Part shown: positions 12,564-25,550 of the stretch, piece by piece | How the letters are laid out: each line of letters begins with the position of its first letter | Numbering within the stretch: the stretch's first letter is position 1 | Assembly (NCBI GenBank): GCA_034359265.1 | Contig: CP136893.1 | Coordinates: 49,673,501 to 49,737,500 of the forward strand | Length of the DNA: 64,000 nt | Origin: Canna indica | Lineage: Eukaryota > Streptophyta > Magnoliopsida > Zingiberales > Cannaceae | Direction of reading: 5' to 3' | Position numbers and translations under genes: made by a program | Notes under the pieces: model-generated | Databases searched by the model: none | The model's input: only the letters and a program-made list of their open reading frames with translations | What the model was told of the DNA's origin: nothing

Positions 12564-14229
12564 GACTCCAGAACATTCACTGTGATGGGAGAAGTTGTTA
12601 ATCGAGTTATTTTTGACAAACTAATGCAAAGAATTGCACGCTTTTTCGAATAGAATCTTGAACGAAGCCGACTCATTGAACTTCGGGGTATCAGCTCGAA
12701 ACGACCAGCAACCTGTGACCTGAGCGACTCCAGAACATTCACTGTGATGGGAGAAGTTGTTAATCGATTTATTTTTGACAAACTAATGCAAAGAATTGCA
12801 TGCTTTTTCGAATAGAATCTAGAACGAAGTCGACTGATTGACCTTCGGGGTATCGGCTAGAAACGCCCAGCAATCTAAGTCGCGAGCGACTCCAGAATAT
12901 TCACTGTGATGGGAGAAGTTGTTAATCGAGTTATTTTTGACAAACTAATGCAAAGAATTGCACCGACTGATTGAACTTCGGGGTATCGGTTCAAAATGAC
13001 CAGAAATCTGAGTCACAAGCGACTCCAGAACATTCACTGTGATGGGAGAAGTTGTTAATCGATTTATTTTTGACAGACTAATGCAAAGAATTGCATTCTT
13101 TTTCGATTAGAATCTAGAACGAAGTCGACTGATTGACCTTCGGGGTATCGGCTAGAAACGCCCAGCAATCTAAGTCGCGAGCGACTCTAGAATATTCACT
13201 GTGATGGGAGAAGTTGTTAATCGAGTTATTTTTGACAAACTAATGCAAAGAATTGCACCGACTGATTGAACTTCGGGGTATCGGTTCGAAACGACCAGAA
13301 ATCTGAGTCACAAGCGACTCCAGAATATTCACTGTGATGGGAGAAGTTGTTAATCGATTTATTTTTGACAGACTAATGCAAAGAATTCCACGCTTTTTCG
13401 AATAGAATCTAGAACGAAGTCGACTGATTGACCTTCGGGGTATCGGCTAGAAACGCCCAGCAATCTAAGTCGCGAGCGACTCCAGAATATTCACTGTGAT
13501 GGGAGAAGTTGTTAATCGAGTTATTTTGGACAAACTAATGCAAAGAATTGCACCGACTGATTGAACTTCGGGGTATCGGTTCGAAACGACCAGAAATTTG
13601 AGTCACAAGCGACTCCAGAACATTCACTGTGATGGTAGAAGTTGTTAATCGATTTATTTTTGACAGACTAATGCAAAGAATTGCACGCTTTTTCGAATAG
13701 AATCTAGAACGAAGTCAACTGATTGAACTTCGGGGTATCGGTTCGAAACGACCAGAAATCTGAGTCACAAGCGACTCCAGAACATTCACTGTGATGGGAG
13801 AAGTTGTTAATCGAGTTATTTTTGACAGACTAATGCAAAGAATTGCATGCTTTTTCGAATAGAATCTAGAACGAAGTCAACTGATTGACCTTCGGGGTAT
13901 CGACTAGAAACGCCCAGCAATCTAAGTCGCGAGCGACTCCAGAATATTCACTGTGATGGGAGAAGTTGTTAATCGAGTTATTTTGGACAAACTAATGCAA
14001 AGAATTGCACCGACTGATTGAACTTCGGGGTATCGGTTCGAAACGACCAGAAATCTGAGTCACAAGCGACTCCAGAACATTCACTGTGATGGTAGAAGTT
14101 GTTAATCGATTTATTTTTGACAGACTAATGCAAAGAATTGCACGCTTTTTCGAATAGAATCTAGAACGAAGTCAACTGATTGAACTTCGGGGTATCGGTT
14201 CGGAACGACCAGAAATCTGAGTCACAAGC
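12564..14229. repeat. HOR 11-mer, 1666 bp
   Basis: A B S B S B' S C B* S C: the 9-mer with one extra dimer, here B' (EcoRI-type 'aattccacg', 13316-13477) plus S (13478-13610). The length excess over the 9-mer is exactly 295 bp. Confidence 0.9.
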
Positions 14230-15600
14230 GACTCCAGAACATTCACTGTGATAGGAGAAGTTGTTAATCGAGTTATTTTTGACAAACTAATGCAAAGAAT
14301 TGCACGCTTTTTCGAATAGAATCTTGAACGAAGCCGACTCATTGAACTTCGGGGTATCAGCTCGAAACGACCAGCAACCTGTGACCTGAGCGACTCCAGA
14401 ACATTCACTGTGATGGGAGAAGTTGTTAATCGATTTATTTTTGACAGACTAATGCAAAGAATTGCATGCTTTTTCGAATAGAATCTAGAACGAAGTCGAC
14501 TGATTGACCTACGGGGTATCAGCTAGAAACGCCCAGCAATCTAAGTCGCGAGCGACTCCATAACATTCACTATGATGGGAGAAGTTGTTAATCGAGTTAT
14601 TTTTGACAAACTAATGCAAAGAATTGCACCGACTGATTGAACTTCGGGGTATCGGTTCGAAACGACCAGAAATCTGAGTCACAAGCGACTCCAGAACATT
14701 CACTGTGATGGGAGAAGTTGTTAATCGATTTATTTTTGACAGACTAATGCAAAGAATTGCATGCTTTTTCGAATAGAATCTTGAACGAAGTCAACTGATT
14801 GACCTTCGGGGTATCGGCTAGAAACGCCCAGCAATCTAAGTCGCGAGCGACTCCAGAATATTCACTGTGATGGGAGAAGTTGTTAATCGAGTTATTTTGG
14901 ACAAACTAATGCAAAGAATTGCACCGACTGATTGAACTTCGGGGTATCGGTTCGAAACGACCAGAAATTTGAGTCACAAGCGACTCCAGAACATTCACTG
15001 TGATGGTAGAAGTTGTTAATCGATTTATTTTTGACAGACTAATGCAAAGAATTGCACGCTTTTTCGAATAGAATCTAGAACGAAGTCAACTGATTGAACT
15101 TCGGGGTATCGGTTCGAAACGACCAGAAATCTGAGTCACAAGCGACTCCAGAACATTCACTGTGATGGGAGAAGTTGTTAATCGAGTTATTTTTGACAGA
15201 CTAATGCAAAGAATTGCATGCTTTTTCGAATAGAATCTAGAACGAAGTCAACTGATTGACCTTCGGGGTATCGACTAGAAACGCCCAGCAATCTAAGTCG
15301 CGAGCGACTCCAGAATATTCACTGTGATGGGAGAAGTTGTTAATCGAGTTATTTTGGACAAACTAATGCAAAGAATTGCACCGACTGATTGAACTTCGGG
15401 GTATCGGTTCGAAACGACCAGAAATCTGAGTCACAAGCGACTCCAGAACATTCACTGTGATGGTAGAAGTTGTTAATCGATTTATTTTTGACAGACTAAT
15501 GCAAAGAATTGCACGCTTTTTCGAATAGAATCTAGAACGAAGTCAACTGATTGAACTTCGGGGTATCGGTTCGAAACGACCAGAAATCTGAGTCACAAGC
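14230..15600. repeat. HOR 9-mer, 1371 bp
   Basis: A B S B S C B* S C. It shares 'gtgataggagaag' near 14249 and 'cctacggggtatcagc' near 14508 with the unit at 9822-11192. Those two are therefore sister copies separated by 4408 bp rather than neighbours. Confidence 0.92.
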
Positions 15601-16809
15601 GACTCCAGAACATTCACTGTGATGGGAGAAGTTGTTAATCGAGTTATTTTTGACAAACTAATGCAAAGAATTGCACGCTTTTTCGAATAGAATCTTGAAC
15701 GAAGCCGACTCATTGAACTTCGGGGTATCAGCTCGAAACGACCAGCAACCTGTGACCTGAGCGACTCCAGAACATTCACTGTGATGGGAGAAGTTGTTAA
15801 TCGATTTATTTTTGACAAACTAATGCAAAGAATTGCATGCTTTTTCGAATAGAATCTAGAACGAAGTCGACTGATTGACCTTCGGGGTATCGGCTAGAAA
15901 CGCCCAGCAATCTAAGTCGCGAGCGACTCCAGAATATTCACTGTGATGGGAGAAGTTGTTAATCGAGTTATTTTTGACAAACTAATGCAAAGAATTGCAC
16001 CGACTGATTGAACTTCGGGGTATCGGTTCAAAATGACCAGAAATCTGAGTCACAAGCGACTCCAGAACATTCACTGTGATGGGAGAAGTTGTTAATCGAT
16101 TTATTTTTGACAGACTAATGCAAAGAATTGCATTCTTTTTCGATTAGAATCTAGAACGAAGTCGACTGATTGACCTTCGGGGTATCGGCTAGAAACACCC
16201 AGCAATCTAAGTTGCGAGCGACTCCAGAATATTCACTGTGATGGGAGAAGTTGTTAATCGAGTTATTTTTGACAAACTAATGCAAAGAATTGCACCGACT
16301 GATTGAACTTCGGGGTATCGGTTCGAACCGACCAGAAATCTGAGTCACAAGCGACTCCAGAACATTCACTATGATGGGAGAAGTTGTTAATCGATTTATT
16401 TTTGACAGACTAATGCAAAGAATTGCATGCTTTTTCGAATAGAATCTAGAACGAAGTCAACTGATTGACCTTCGGGGTATCGGCTAGAAACGCCCAGCAA
16501 TCTAAGTCGCGAGCGACTCCAGAATATTCACTGTGATGGGAGAAGTTGTTAATCGAGTTATTTTGGACAAACTAATGCAAAGAATTGCACCGACTGATTG
16601 AACTTCGGGGTATCGGTTCGAAACGACCAGCAATGTGTGACTCGAGCGACTCCAGAACATTCACTGTGATGGGAGAAGTTGTTAATCGATTTATTTTTGA
16701 CAGACTAATGCAAAGAATTGCATGCTTTTTCGAATAGAATCTAGAATGAAGTCAACTGATTGAACTTCGGGGTATCGGTTCGAAACGACCAGAAATCTAA
16801 GTCACAAGC
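15601..16809. repeat. HOR 8-mer A (B S)3 C, 1209 bp
   Basis: Starts at 15601, 15763, 15925, 16058, 16220, 16353, 16515 and 16648. It is the 6-mer plus one B-S dimer. From 16058 rightward it matches 6918 onward, including 'ttcgaaccgacc' (16322 and 7182) and 'cactatgatggg'. Confidence 0.9.
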
Positions 16810-18961
16810 GACTCCAGAACATTCATTGTGATGGGAGAAGTTGTTAATCGAGTTATTTTTGACAAACTAATGCAAAGAATTGCACGCTTTTTCGAATAGA
16901 ATCTTGAACGAAGCCGACTCATTGAACTTCGGGGTATCAGCTCGAAACGACCAGCAACCTGTGACCTGAGCGACTCCAGAACATTCACTGTGATGGGAGA
17001 AGTTGTTAATCGATTTATTTTTGACAGACTAATGCAAAAAATTGCATTCTTTTTCGATTAGAATCTAGAACGAAGTCGACTGATTGACCTTCGGGGTATC
17101 GGCTAGAAACGCCCAGCAATCTAAGTCGCGAGCGACTCCAGAATATTCACTGTGATGGGAGAAGTTGTTAATCGAGTTATTTTTGACAAACTAATGCAAA
17201 GAATTGCACCGACTGATTGAACTTCGGGGTATCGGTTCGAAACGACCAGAAATCTGAGTCACAAGCGACTCCAGAATATTCACTGTGATGGGAGAAGTTG
17301 TTAATCGATTTATTTTTGACAGACTAATGCAAAGAATTCCACGCTTTTTCGAATAGAATCTAGAACGAAGTCGACTGATTGACCTTCGGGGTATCGGCTA
17401 GAAACGCCCAGCAATCTAAGTCGTGAGCGACTCCATAACATTCACTGTGATGGGTGAAGTTGTTAATCTAGATATTTTTGACAGACTAATACAAATAATT
17501 GCACGATTTTTCGAATAGAATCTTGAACGAAGCCGACTAGTTGAACTTCGGGGTATCGGCTAGAAACGTCAAGCAATCTGAGTCCCGAGCGACTCCAGAA
17601 CATTCACTGTGATGGGAGAAGTTGTTAATCGAGTTATTTTTGACAAACTAATACAAATAATTGCACGATTTTTTGAATAGAATCTTGAATGAAGCCAACT
17701 GGTTGAAATTCGGGGTATCGGCTAGAAACGCCCAGCAATCTGAGTCCCGAGCGACTTCAGAACATTCACTGTGATGGGAGAAGTTGTTAATCGAGTTATT
17801 TTTGACAAACTAATGCAAAGAATTGCACGCTTTTTCGAATAGAATCTTGAACGAAGCCGACTCATTGAACTTCGGGGTATCAGCTCGAAACGACCAGCAA
17901 CCTGTGACCTGAGCGACTCCAGAACATTCACTGTGATGGGAGAAGTTGTTAATCGATTTATTTTTGACAGACTAATGCAAAAAATTGCATTCTTTTTCGA
18001 TTAGAATCTAGAACGAAGTCGACTGATTGACCTCGGGGGTATCGGCTAGAAACGCCCAGCAATCTATGTCGCGAGCGACTCCAGAATATTCACTGTGATG
18101 GGAGAAGTTGTTAATCGAGTTATTTTTGACAAACTAATGCAAAGAATTGCACCGACTGATTGAACTTCGGGGTATCGGTTCGAAACTACCAGAAATCTGA
18201 GTCACAAGCGACTCCAGAACATTCACTGTGATGGGAGAAGTTGTTAATCGATTTATTTTTGACAGACTAATGCAAAGAATTGCATGCTTTTTCGAATAGA
18301 ATCTAGAACGAAGTCGACTGATTGACCTTCGGGGTATCGGCTAGAAACGCCCAGCAATCTAAGTCGCGAGCGACTCCAGAATATTCACTGTGATGGGAGA
18401 AGTTGTTAATCGAGTTATTTTTGACAAACTAATGCAAAGAATTGCACCGACTGATTGAACTTCGGGGTATCGGTTCAAAATGACCAGAAATCTGAGTCAC
18501 AAGCGACTCCAGAACATTCACTGTGATGGGAGAAGTTGTTAATCGATTTATTTTTGACAGACTAATGCAAAGAATTGCATGCTTTTTCGAATAGAATCTA
18601 GAACGAAGTCAACTGATTGACCTTCGGGGTATCGGCTAGAAACGCCCAGCAATCTAAGTCGCGAGCGACTCCAGAATATTCACTGTGATGGGAGAAGTTG
18701 TTAATCGAGTTATTTTGGACAAACTAATGCAAAGAATTGCACCGACTGATTGAACTTCGGGGTATCGGTTCGAAACGACCAGAAATCTGAGTCACAAGCG
18801 ACTCCAGAACATTCACTGTGATGGTAGAAGTTGTTAATCGATTTATTTTTGACAGACTAATGCAAAGAATTGCACGCTTTTTCGAATAGAATCTAGAACG
18901 AAGTCAACTGATTGAACTTCGGGGTATCGGTTCGGAACGACCAGAAATCTGAGTCACAAGC
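16810..18961. repeat. HOR 14-mer, 2152 bp, copy 2
   Basis: Same order as 7670-9821 at an offset of 9140 bp, sharing diagnostic variants such as 'gactagttg' in D, 'cctcgggggtatcgg' in B and 'ttcaaaatgacc' in S. Confidence 0.92.
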
Positions 18962-20332
18962 GACTCCAGAACATTCACTGTGATGGGAGAAGTTGTTAAT
19001 CGAGTTATTTTTGACAAACTAATGCAAAGAATTGCACGCTTTTTCGAATAGAATCTTGAACGAAGCCGACTCATTGAACTTCGGGGTATCAGCTTGAAAC
19101 GACCAGCAACCTGTGACCTGAGCGACTCCAGAACATTCACTGTGATGGGAGAAGTTGTTAATCGATTTATTTTTGACAGACTAATGCAAAGAATTGCATG
19201 CTTTTTCGAATAGAATCTAGAACGAAGTCGACTGATTGACCTACGGGGTATCAGCTAGAAACGCCCAGCAATCTAAGTCGCGAGCGACTCCATAACATTC
19301 ACTATGATGGGAGAAGTTGTTAATCGAGTTATTTTTGACAAACTAATGCAAAGAATTGCACCGACTGATTGAACTTCGGGGTATCGGTTCGAAACGACCA
19401 GAAATCTGAGTCACAAGCGACTCCAGAACATTCACTGTGATGGGAGAAGTTGTTAATCGATTTATTTTTGACAGACTAATGCAAAGAATTGCATGCTTTT
19501 TCGAATAGAATCTTGAACGAAGTCAACTGATTGACCTTCGGGGTATCGGCTAGAAACGCCCAGCAATCTAAGTCGCGAGCGACTCCAGAATATTCACTGT
19601 GATGGGAGAAGTTGTTAATCGAGTTATTTTGGACAAACTAATGCAAAGAATTGCACCGACTGATTGAACTTCGGGGTATCGGTTCGAAACGACCAGAAAT
19701 TTGAGTCACAAGCGACTCCAGAACATTCACTGTGATGGTAGAAGTTGCTAATCGATTTATTTTTGACAGACTAATGCAAAGAATTGCACGCTTTTTCGAA
19801 TAGAATCTAGAACGAAGTCAACTGATTGAACTTCGGGGTATCGGTTCGAAACGACCAGAAATCTGAGTCACAAGCGACTCCAGAACATTCACTGTGATGG
19901 GAGAAGTTGTTAATCGAGTTATTTTTGACAGACTAATGCAAAGAATTGCATGCTTTTTCGAATAGAATCTAGAACGAAGTCAACTGATTGACCTTCGGGG
20001 TATCGACTAGAAACGCCCAGCAATCTAAGTCGCGAGCGACTCCAGAATATTCACTGTGATGGGAGAAGTTGTTAATCGAGTTATTTTGGACAAACTAATG
20101 CAAAGAATTGCACCGACTGATTGAACTTCGGGGTATCGGTTCGAAACGACCAGAAATCTGAGTCACAAGCGACTCCAGAACATTCACTGTGATGGTAGAA
20201 GTTGTTAATCGATTTATTTTTGACAGACTAATGCAAAGAATTGCACGCTTTTTCGAATAGAATCTAGAACGAAGTCAACTGATTGAACTTCGGGGTATCG
20301 GTTCGAAACGACCAGAAATCTGAGTCACAAGC
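18962..20332. repeat. HOR 9-mer, 1371 bp
   Basis: A B S B S C B* S C, with B* at 19876-20037. It is a sister of 9822-11192 (offset 9140) and of 24180-25550 (offset 5218). Confidence 0.92.
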
Positions 20333-22027
20333 GACTCCAGAACATTCACTGTGATGGGAGAAGTTGTTAATCGAGTTATTTTTGACAAACTAATGCAAAG
20401 AATTGCACGCTTTTTCGAATAGAATCTTGAACGAAGCCGACTCATTGAACTTCGGGGTATCAGCTCGAAACGACCAGCAACCTGTGACCTGAGCGACTCC
20501 AGAACATTCACTGTGATGGGAGAAGTTGTTAATCGATTTATTTTTGACAGACTAATGCAAAGAATTGCATGCTTTTTCGAATAGAATCTAGAACGAAGTC
20601 GACTGATTAACCTACGGGGTATCGGCTAGAAACGCCTAGCAATCTAAGTCGCGAGCGACTCCATAACATTCACTGTGATGGGAGAAGTTGTTAATCGAGT
20701 TATTTTTGACAAACTAATGCAAAGAATTGCACCGACTGATTGAACTTCGGGGTATCGGTTCGAAACGACCAAAAATCTGAGTCACAAGCGACTCCAGAAC
20801 ATTCACTGTGATGGGAGAAGTTGTTAATCGATTTATTTTTGACAGACTAATGCAAAGAATTGCATGCTTTTTCGAATAGAATCTTGAACGAAGTCAACTG
20901 ATTGACCTTCGGGGTATCGGCTAGAAACGCCCAGCAATCTAAGTCGCGAGCGACTCCAGAATATTCACTGTGATGGTAGAAGTTGTTAATCGAGTTATTT
21001 TGGACAAACTAATGCAAAGAATTGCACCGACTGATTGAACTTCGGGGTATCGGTTCGAAACGACCAGAAATTTGAGTCACAAGCGACTCCAGAACATTCA
21101 CTGTGATGGTAGAAGTTGTTAATCGATTTATTTTTGACAGACTAATGCAAAGAATTGCACGCTTTTTCGAATAGAATCTAGAACGAAGTCAACTGATTGA
21201 ACTTCGGGGTATCGGTTCGAAACGACCAGAAATCTGAGTCACAAGCGACTCCAGAACATTCACTGTGATGGGAGAAGTTGTTAATCGAGTTATTTTTGAC
21301 AAACTAATGCAAAGAATTGCACCGACTGATTGAACTTCGGGGTATCGGTTCAAAACGACCAGAAATCTGAGTCACAAGCGACTCCAAAACATTCACTGTG
21401 ATGGGAGAAGTTGTTAATCGATTTATTTTTGACAAACTAATATAAATAATTGCACGATTTTTTGAATAGAATCTTGAACGAAGCCGACTCATTGAACTTC
21501 GGGGTATCAGCTCGAAACGACCAGCAACCTGTGACCTGAGCGACTCCAGAACATTCACTGTGATGGGAGAAGTTGTTAATCGATTTATTTTTGACAGACT
21601 AATGCAAAGAATTGCATGCTTTTTCGAATAGAATCTAGAACGAAGTCGACTGATTGACCTACGGGGTATCGGCTAGAAACGCCCAGCAATCTAAGTCGCG
21701 AGCGACTCCATAACATTCACTGTGATGGGTGAAGTTGTTAATCTAGATATTTTTGACAGACTAATACAAATAATTGCACGATTTTTCGAATAGAATCTTG
21801 AACGAAGCCGACTGGTTGAACTTCGGGGTATCGTCTAGAAACGCCCAGCAATCTGAGTCCCGAGCGACTCCAGAACATTCACTGTGATGGGAGAAGTTGT
21901 TAATCGAGTTATTTTTGACAAACTAATGCAAAGAATTGCACGCTTTTTCGAATAGAATCTAGAACGAAGTCAACTGATTGAACTTCGGGGTATCGGTTCG
22001 GAACGACCAGAAATCTGAGTCACAAGC
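20333..22027. repeat. HOR 11-mer with A' and D, 1695 bp
   Basis: A B S B S C S A' B D then an A/C hybrid. A' (21380-21541) joins 'gattta' and an E-like middle ('aaataattgcacgatt') to an A-type right end. D at 21704-21865 has 'tatcgtctagaaacg'. The last monomer, 21866-22027, has 'gagtta' on the left but a C-type right half. Confidence 0.9.
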
Positions 22028-24179
22028 GACTCCAGAACATTCACTGTGATGGGAGAAGTTGTTAATCGAGTTATTTTTGACAAACTAATGCAAAGAATTG
22101 CACGCTTTTTCGAATAGAATCTTGAACGAAGCCGACTCATTGAACTTCGGGGTATCAGCTCGAAACGACCAGCAACCTGTGACCTGAGCGACTCCAGAAC
22201 ATTCACTGTGATGGGAGAAGTTGTTAATCGATTTATTTTTGACAGACTAATGCAAAGAATTGCATGCTTTTTCGAATAGAATCTAGAACGAAGTCGACTG
22301 ATTGACCTACGGGGTATCAGCTAGAAACGCCCAGCAATCTAAGTCGCGAGCGACTCCATAACATTCACTGTGATGGGAGAAGTTGTTAATCGAGTTATTT
22401 TTGACAAACTAATGCAAAGAATTGCACCGACTGATTGAACTTCGGGGTATCGGTTCGAAACGACCAGAAATCTGAGTCACAAGCGACTCCAGAACATTCA
22501 CTGTGATGGGAGAAGTTGTTAATCGATTTATTTTTGACAGACTAATGCAAAGAATTCCACGCTTTTTCGAATAGAATCTAGAACGAAGTCGACTGATTGA
22601 CCTTCGGGGTATCGGCTAGAAACGCCCAGCAATCTAAGTCGTGAGCGACTCCATAACATTCACTGTGATGGGTGAAGTTGTTAATCTAGATATTTTTGAC
22701 AGACTAATACAAATAATTGCACGATTTTTCGAATAGAATCTTGAACGAAGCCGACTAGTTGAACTTCGGGGTATCGGCTAGAAACGTCAAGCAATCTGAG
22801 TCCCGAGCGACTCCAGAACATTCACTGTGATGGGAGAAGTTGTTAATCGAGTTATTTTTGACAAACTAATACAAATAATTGCACGATTTTTTGAATAGAA
22901 TCTTGAATGAAGCCAACTGGTTGAAATTCGGGGTATCGGCTAGAAACGCCCAGCAATCTGAGTCCCGAGCGACTTCAGAACATTCACTGTGATGGGAGAA
23001 GTTGTTAATCGAGTTATTTTTGATAAACTAATGCAAAGAATTGCACGCTTTTTCGAATAGAATCTTGAACGAAGCCGACTCATTGAACTTCGGGGTATCA
23101 GCTCGAAACGACCAGCAACCTGTGACCTGAGCGACTCCAGAACATTCACTGTGATGGGAGAAGTTGTTAATCGATTTATTTTTGACAGACTAATGCAAAA
23201 AATTGCATTCTTTTTCGATTAGAATCTAGAACGAAGTCGACTGATTGACCTCGGGGGTATCGGCTAGAAACGCTCAGCAATCTATGTCGCGAGCGACTCC
23301 AGAATATTCACTGTGATGGGAGAAGTTGTTAATCGAGTTATTTTTGACAAACTAATGCAAAGAATTGCACCGACTGATTGAACTTCGGGGTATCGGTTCG
23401 AAACTACCAGAAATCTGAGTCACAAGCGACTCCAGAACATTCACTGTGATGGGAGAAGTTGTTAATCGATTTATTTTTGACAGACTAATGCAAAGAATTG
23501 CATGCTTTTTCGAATAGAATCTAGAACGAAGTCGACTGATTGACCTTCGGGGTATCGGCTAGAAACGCCCAGCAATCTTAGTCGCGAGCGACTCCAGAAT
23601 ATTCACTGTGATGGGAGAAGTTGTTAATCGAGTTATTTTTGACAAACTAATGCAAAGAATTGCACCGACTGATTGAACTTCGGGGTATCGGTTCAAAATG
23701 ACCAGAAATCTGAGTCACAAGCGACTCCAGAACATTCACTGTGATGGGAGAAGTTGTTAATCGATTTATTTTTGACAGACTAATGCAAAGAATTGCATGC
23801 TTTTTCGAATAGAATCTAGAACGAAGTCAACTGATTGACCTTCGGGGTATCGGCTAGAAACGCCCAGCAATCTAAGTCGCGAGCGACTCCAGAATATTCA
23901 CTGTGATGGGAGAAGTTGTTAATCGAGTTATTTTGGACAAACTAATGCAAAGAATTGCACCGACTGATTGAACTTCGGGGTATCGGTTCGAAACGACCAG
24001 AAATCTGAGTCACAAGCGACTCCAGAACATTCACTGTGATGGTAGAAGTTGTTAATCGATTTATTTTTGACAGACTAATGCAAAGAATTGCACGCTTTTT
24101 CGAATAGAATCTAGAACGAAGTCAACTGATTGAACTTCGGGGTATCGGTTCGGAACGACCAGAAATCTGAGTCACAAGC
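22028..24179. repeat. HOR 14-mer, 2152 bp, copy 3
   Basis: A B S B' D E A B S B S B S C. It is the sister of 16810-18961 at offset 5218, though the first B differs (here 'cctacggggtatcagc'), which places the duplication edge near 22485. Confidence 0.92.
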
Positions 24180-25550
24180 GACTCCAGAACATTCACTGTG
24201 ATGGGAGAAGTTGTTAATCGAGTTATTTTTGACAAACTAATGCAAAGAATTGCACGCTTTTTCGAATAGAATCTTGAACGAAGCCGACTCATTGAACTTC
24301 GGGGTATCAGCTCGAAACGACCATCAACCTGTGACCTGAGCGACTCCAGAACATTCACTGTGATGGGAGAAGTTGTTAATCGATTTATTTTTGACAGACT
24401 AATGCAAAGAATTGCATGCTTTTTCGAATAGAATCTAGAACGAAGTCGACTGATTGACCTACGGGGTATCAGCTAGAAACGCCCAGCAATCTAAGTCGCG
24501 AGCGACTCCATAACATTCACTGTGATGGGAGAAGTTGTTAATCGAGTTATTTTTGACAAACTAATGCAAAGAATTGCACCGACTGATTGAACTTCGGGGT
24601 ATCGGTTCGAAACGACCAGAAATCTGAGTCACAAGCGACTCCAGAACATTCACTGTGATGGGAGAAGTTGTTAATCGATTTATTTTTGACAGACTAATGC
24701 AAAGAATTGCATGCTTTTTCGAATAGAATCTTGAACGAAGTCAACTGATTGACCTTCGGGGTATCGGCTAGAAACGCCCAGCAATCTAAGTCGCGAGCGA
24801 CTCCAGAATATTCACTGTGATGGGAGAAGTTGTTAATCGAGTTATTTTGGACAAACTAATGCAAAGAATTGCACCGACTGATTGAACTTTGGGGTATCGG
24901 TTCGAAACGACCAGAAATTTGAGTCACAAGCGACTCCAGAACATTCACTGTGATGGTAGAAGTTGTTAATCGATTTATTTTTGACAGACTAATGCAAAGA
25001 ATTGCACGCTTTTTCGAATAGAATCTAGAACGAAGTCAACTGATTGAACTTCGGGGTATCGGTTCGAAACGACCAGAAATCTGAGTCACAAGCGACTCCA
25101 GAACATTCACTGTGATGGGAGAAGTTGTTAATCGAGTTATTTTTGACAGACTAATGCAAAGAATTGCATGCTTTTTCGAATAGAATCTAGAACGAAGTCA
25201 ACTGATTGACCTTCGGGGTATCGGCTAGAAACGCCCAGCAATCTAAGTCGCGAGCGACTCCAGAATATTCACTGTGATGGGAGAAGTTGTTAATCGAGTT
25301 ATTTTGGACAAACTAATGCAAAGAATTGCACCGACTGATTGAACTTCGGGGTATCGGTTCGAAACGACCAGAAATCTGAGTCACAAGCGACTCCAGAACA
25401 TTCACTGTGATGGTAGAAGTTGTTAATCGATTTATTTTTGACAGACTAATGCAAAGAATTGCACGCTTTTTCGAATAGAATCTAGAACGAAGTCAACTGA
25501 TTGAACTTCGGGGTATCGGTTCGAAACGACCAGAAATCTGAGTCACAAGC
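24180..25550. repeat. HOR 9-mer, 1371 bp
   Basis: A B S B S C B* S C, with B* at 25094-25255. This B* has reverted to 'tatcggctagaaac', unlike the 'tatcgactagaaac' of the other B* copies. Confidence 0.92.
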
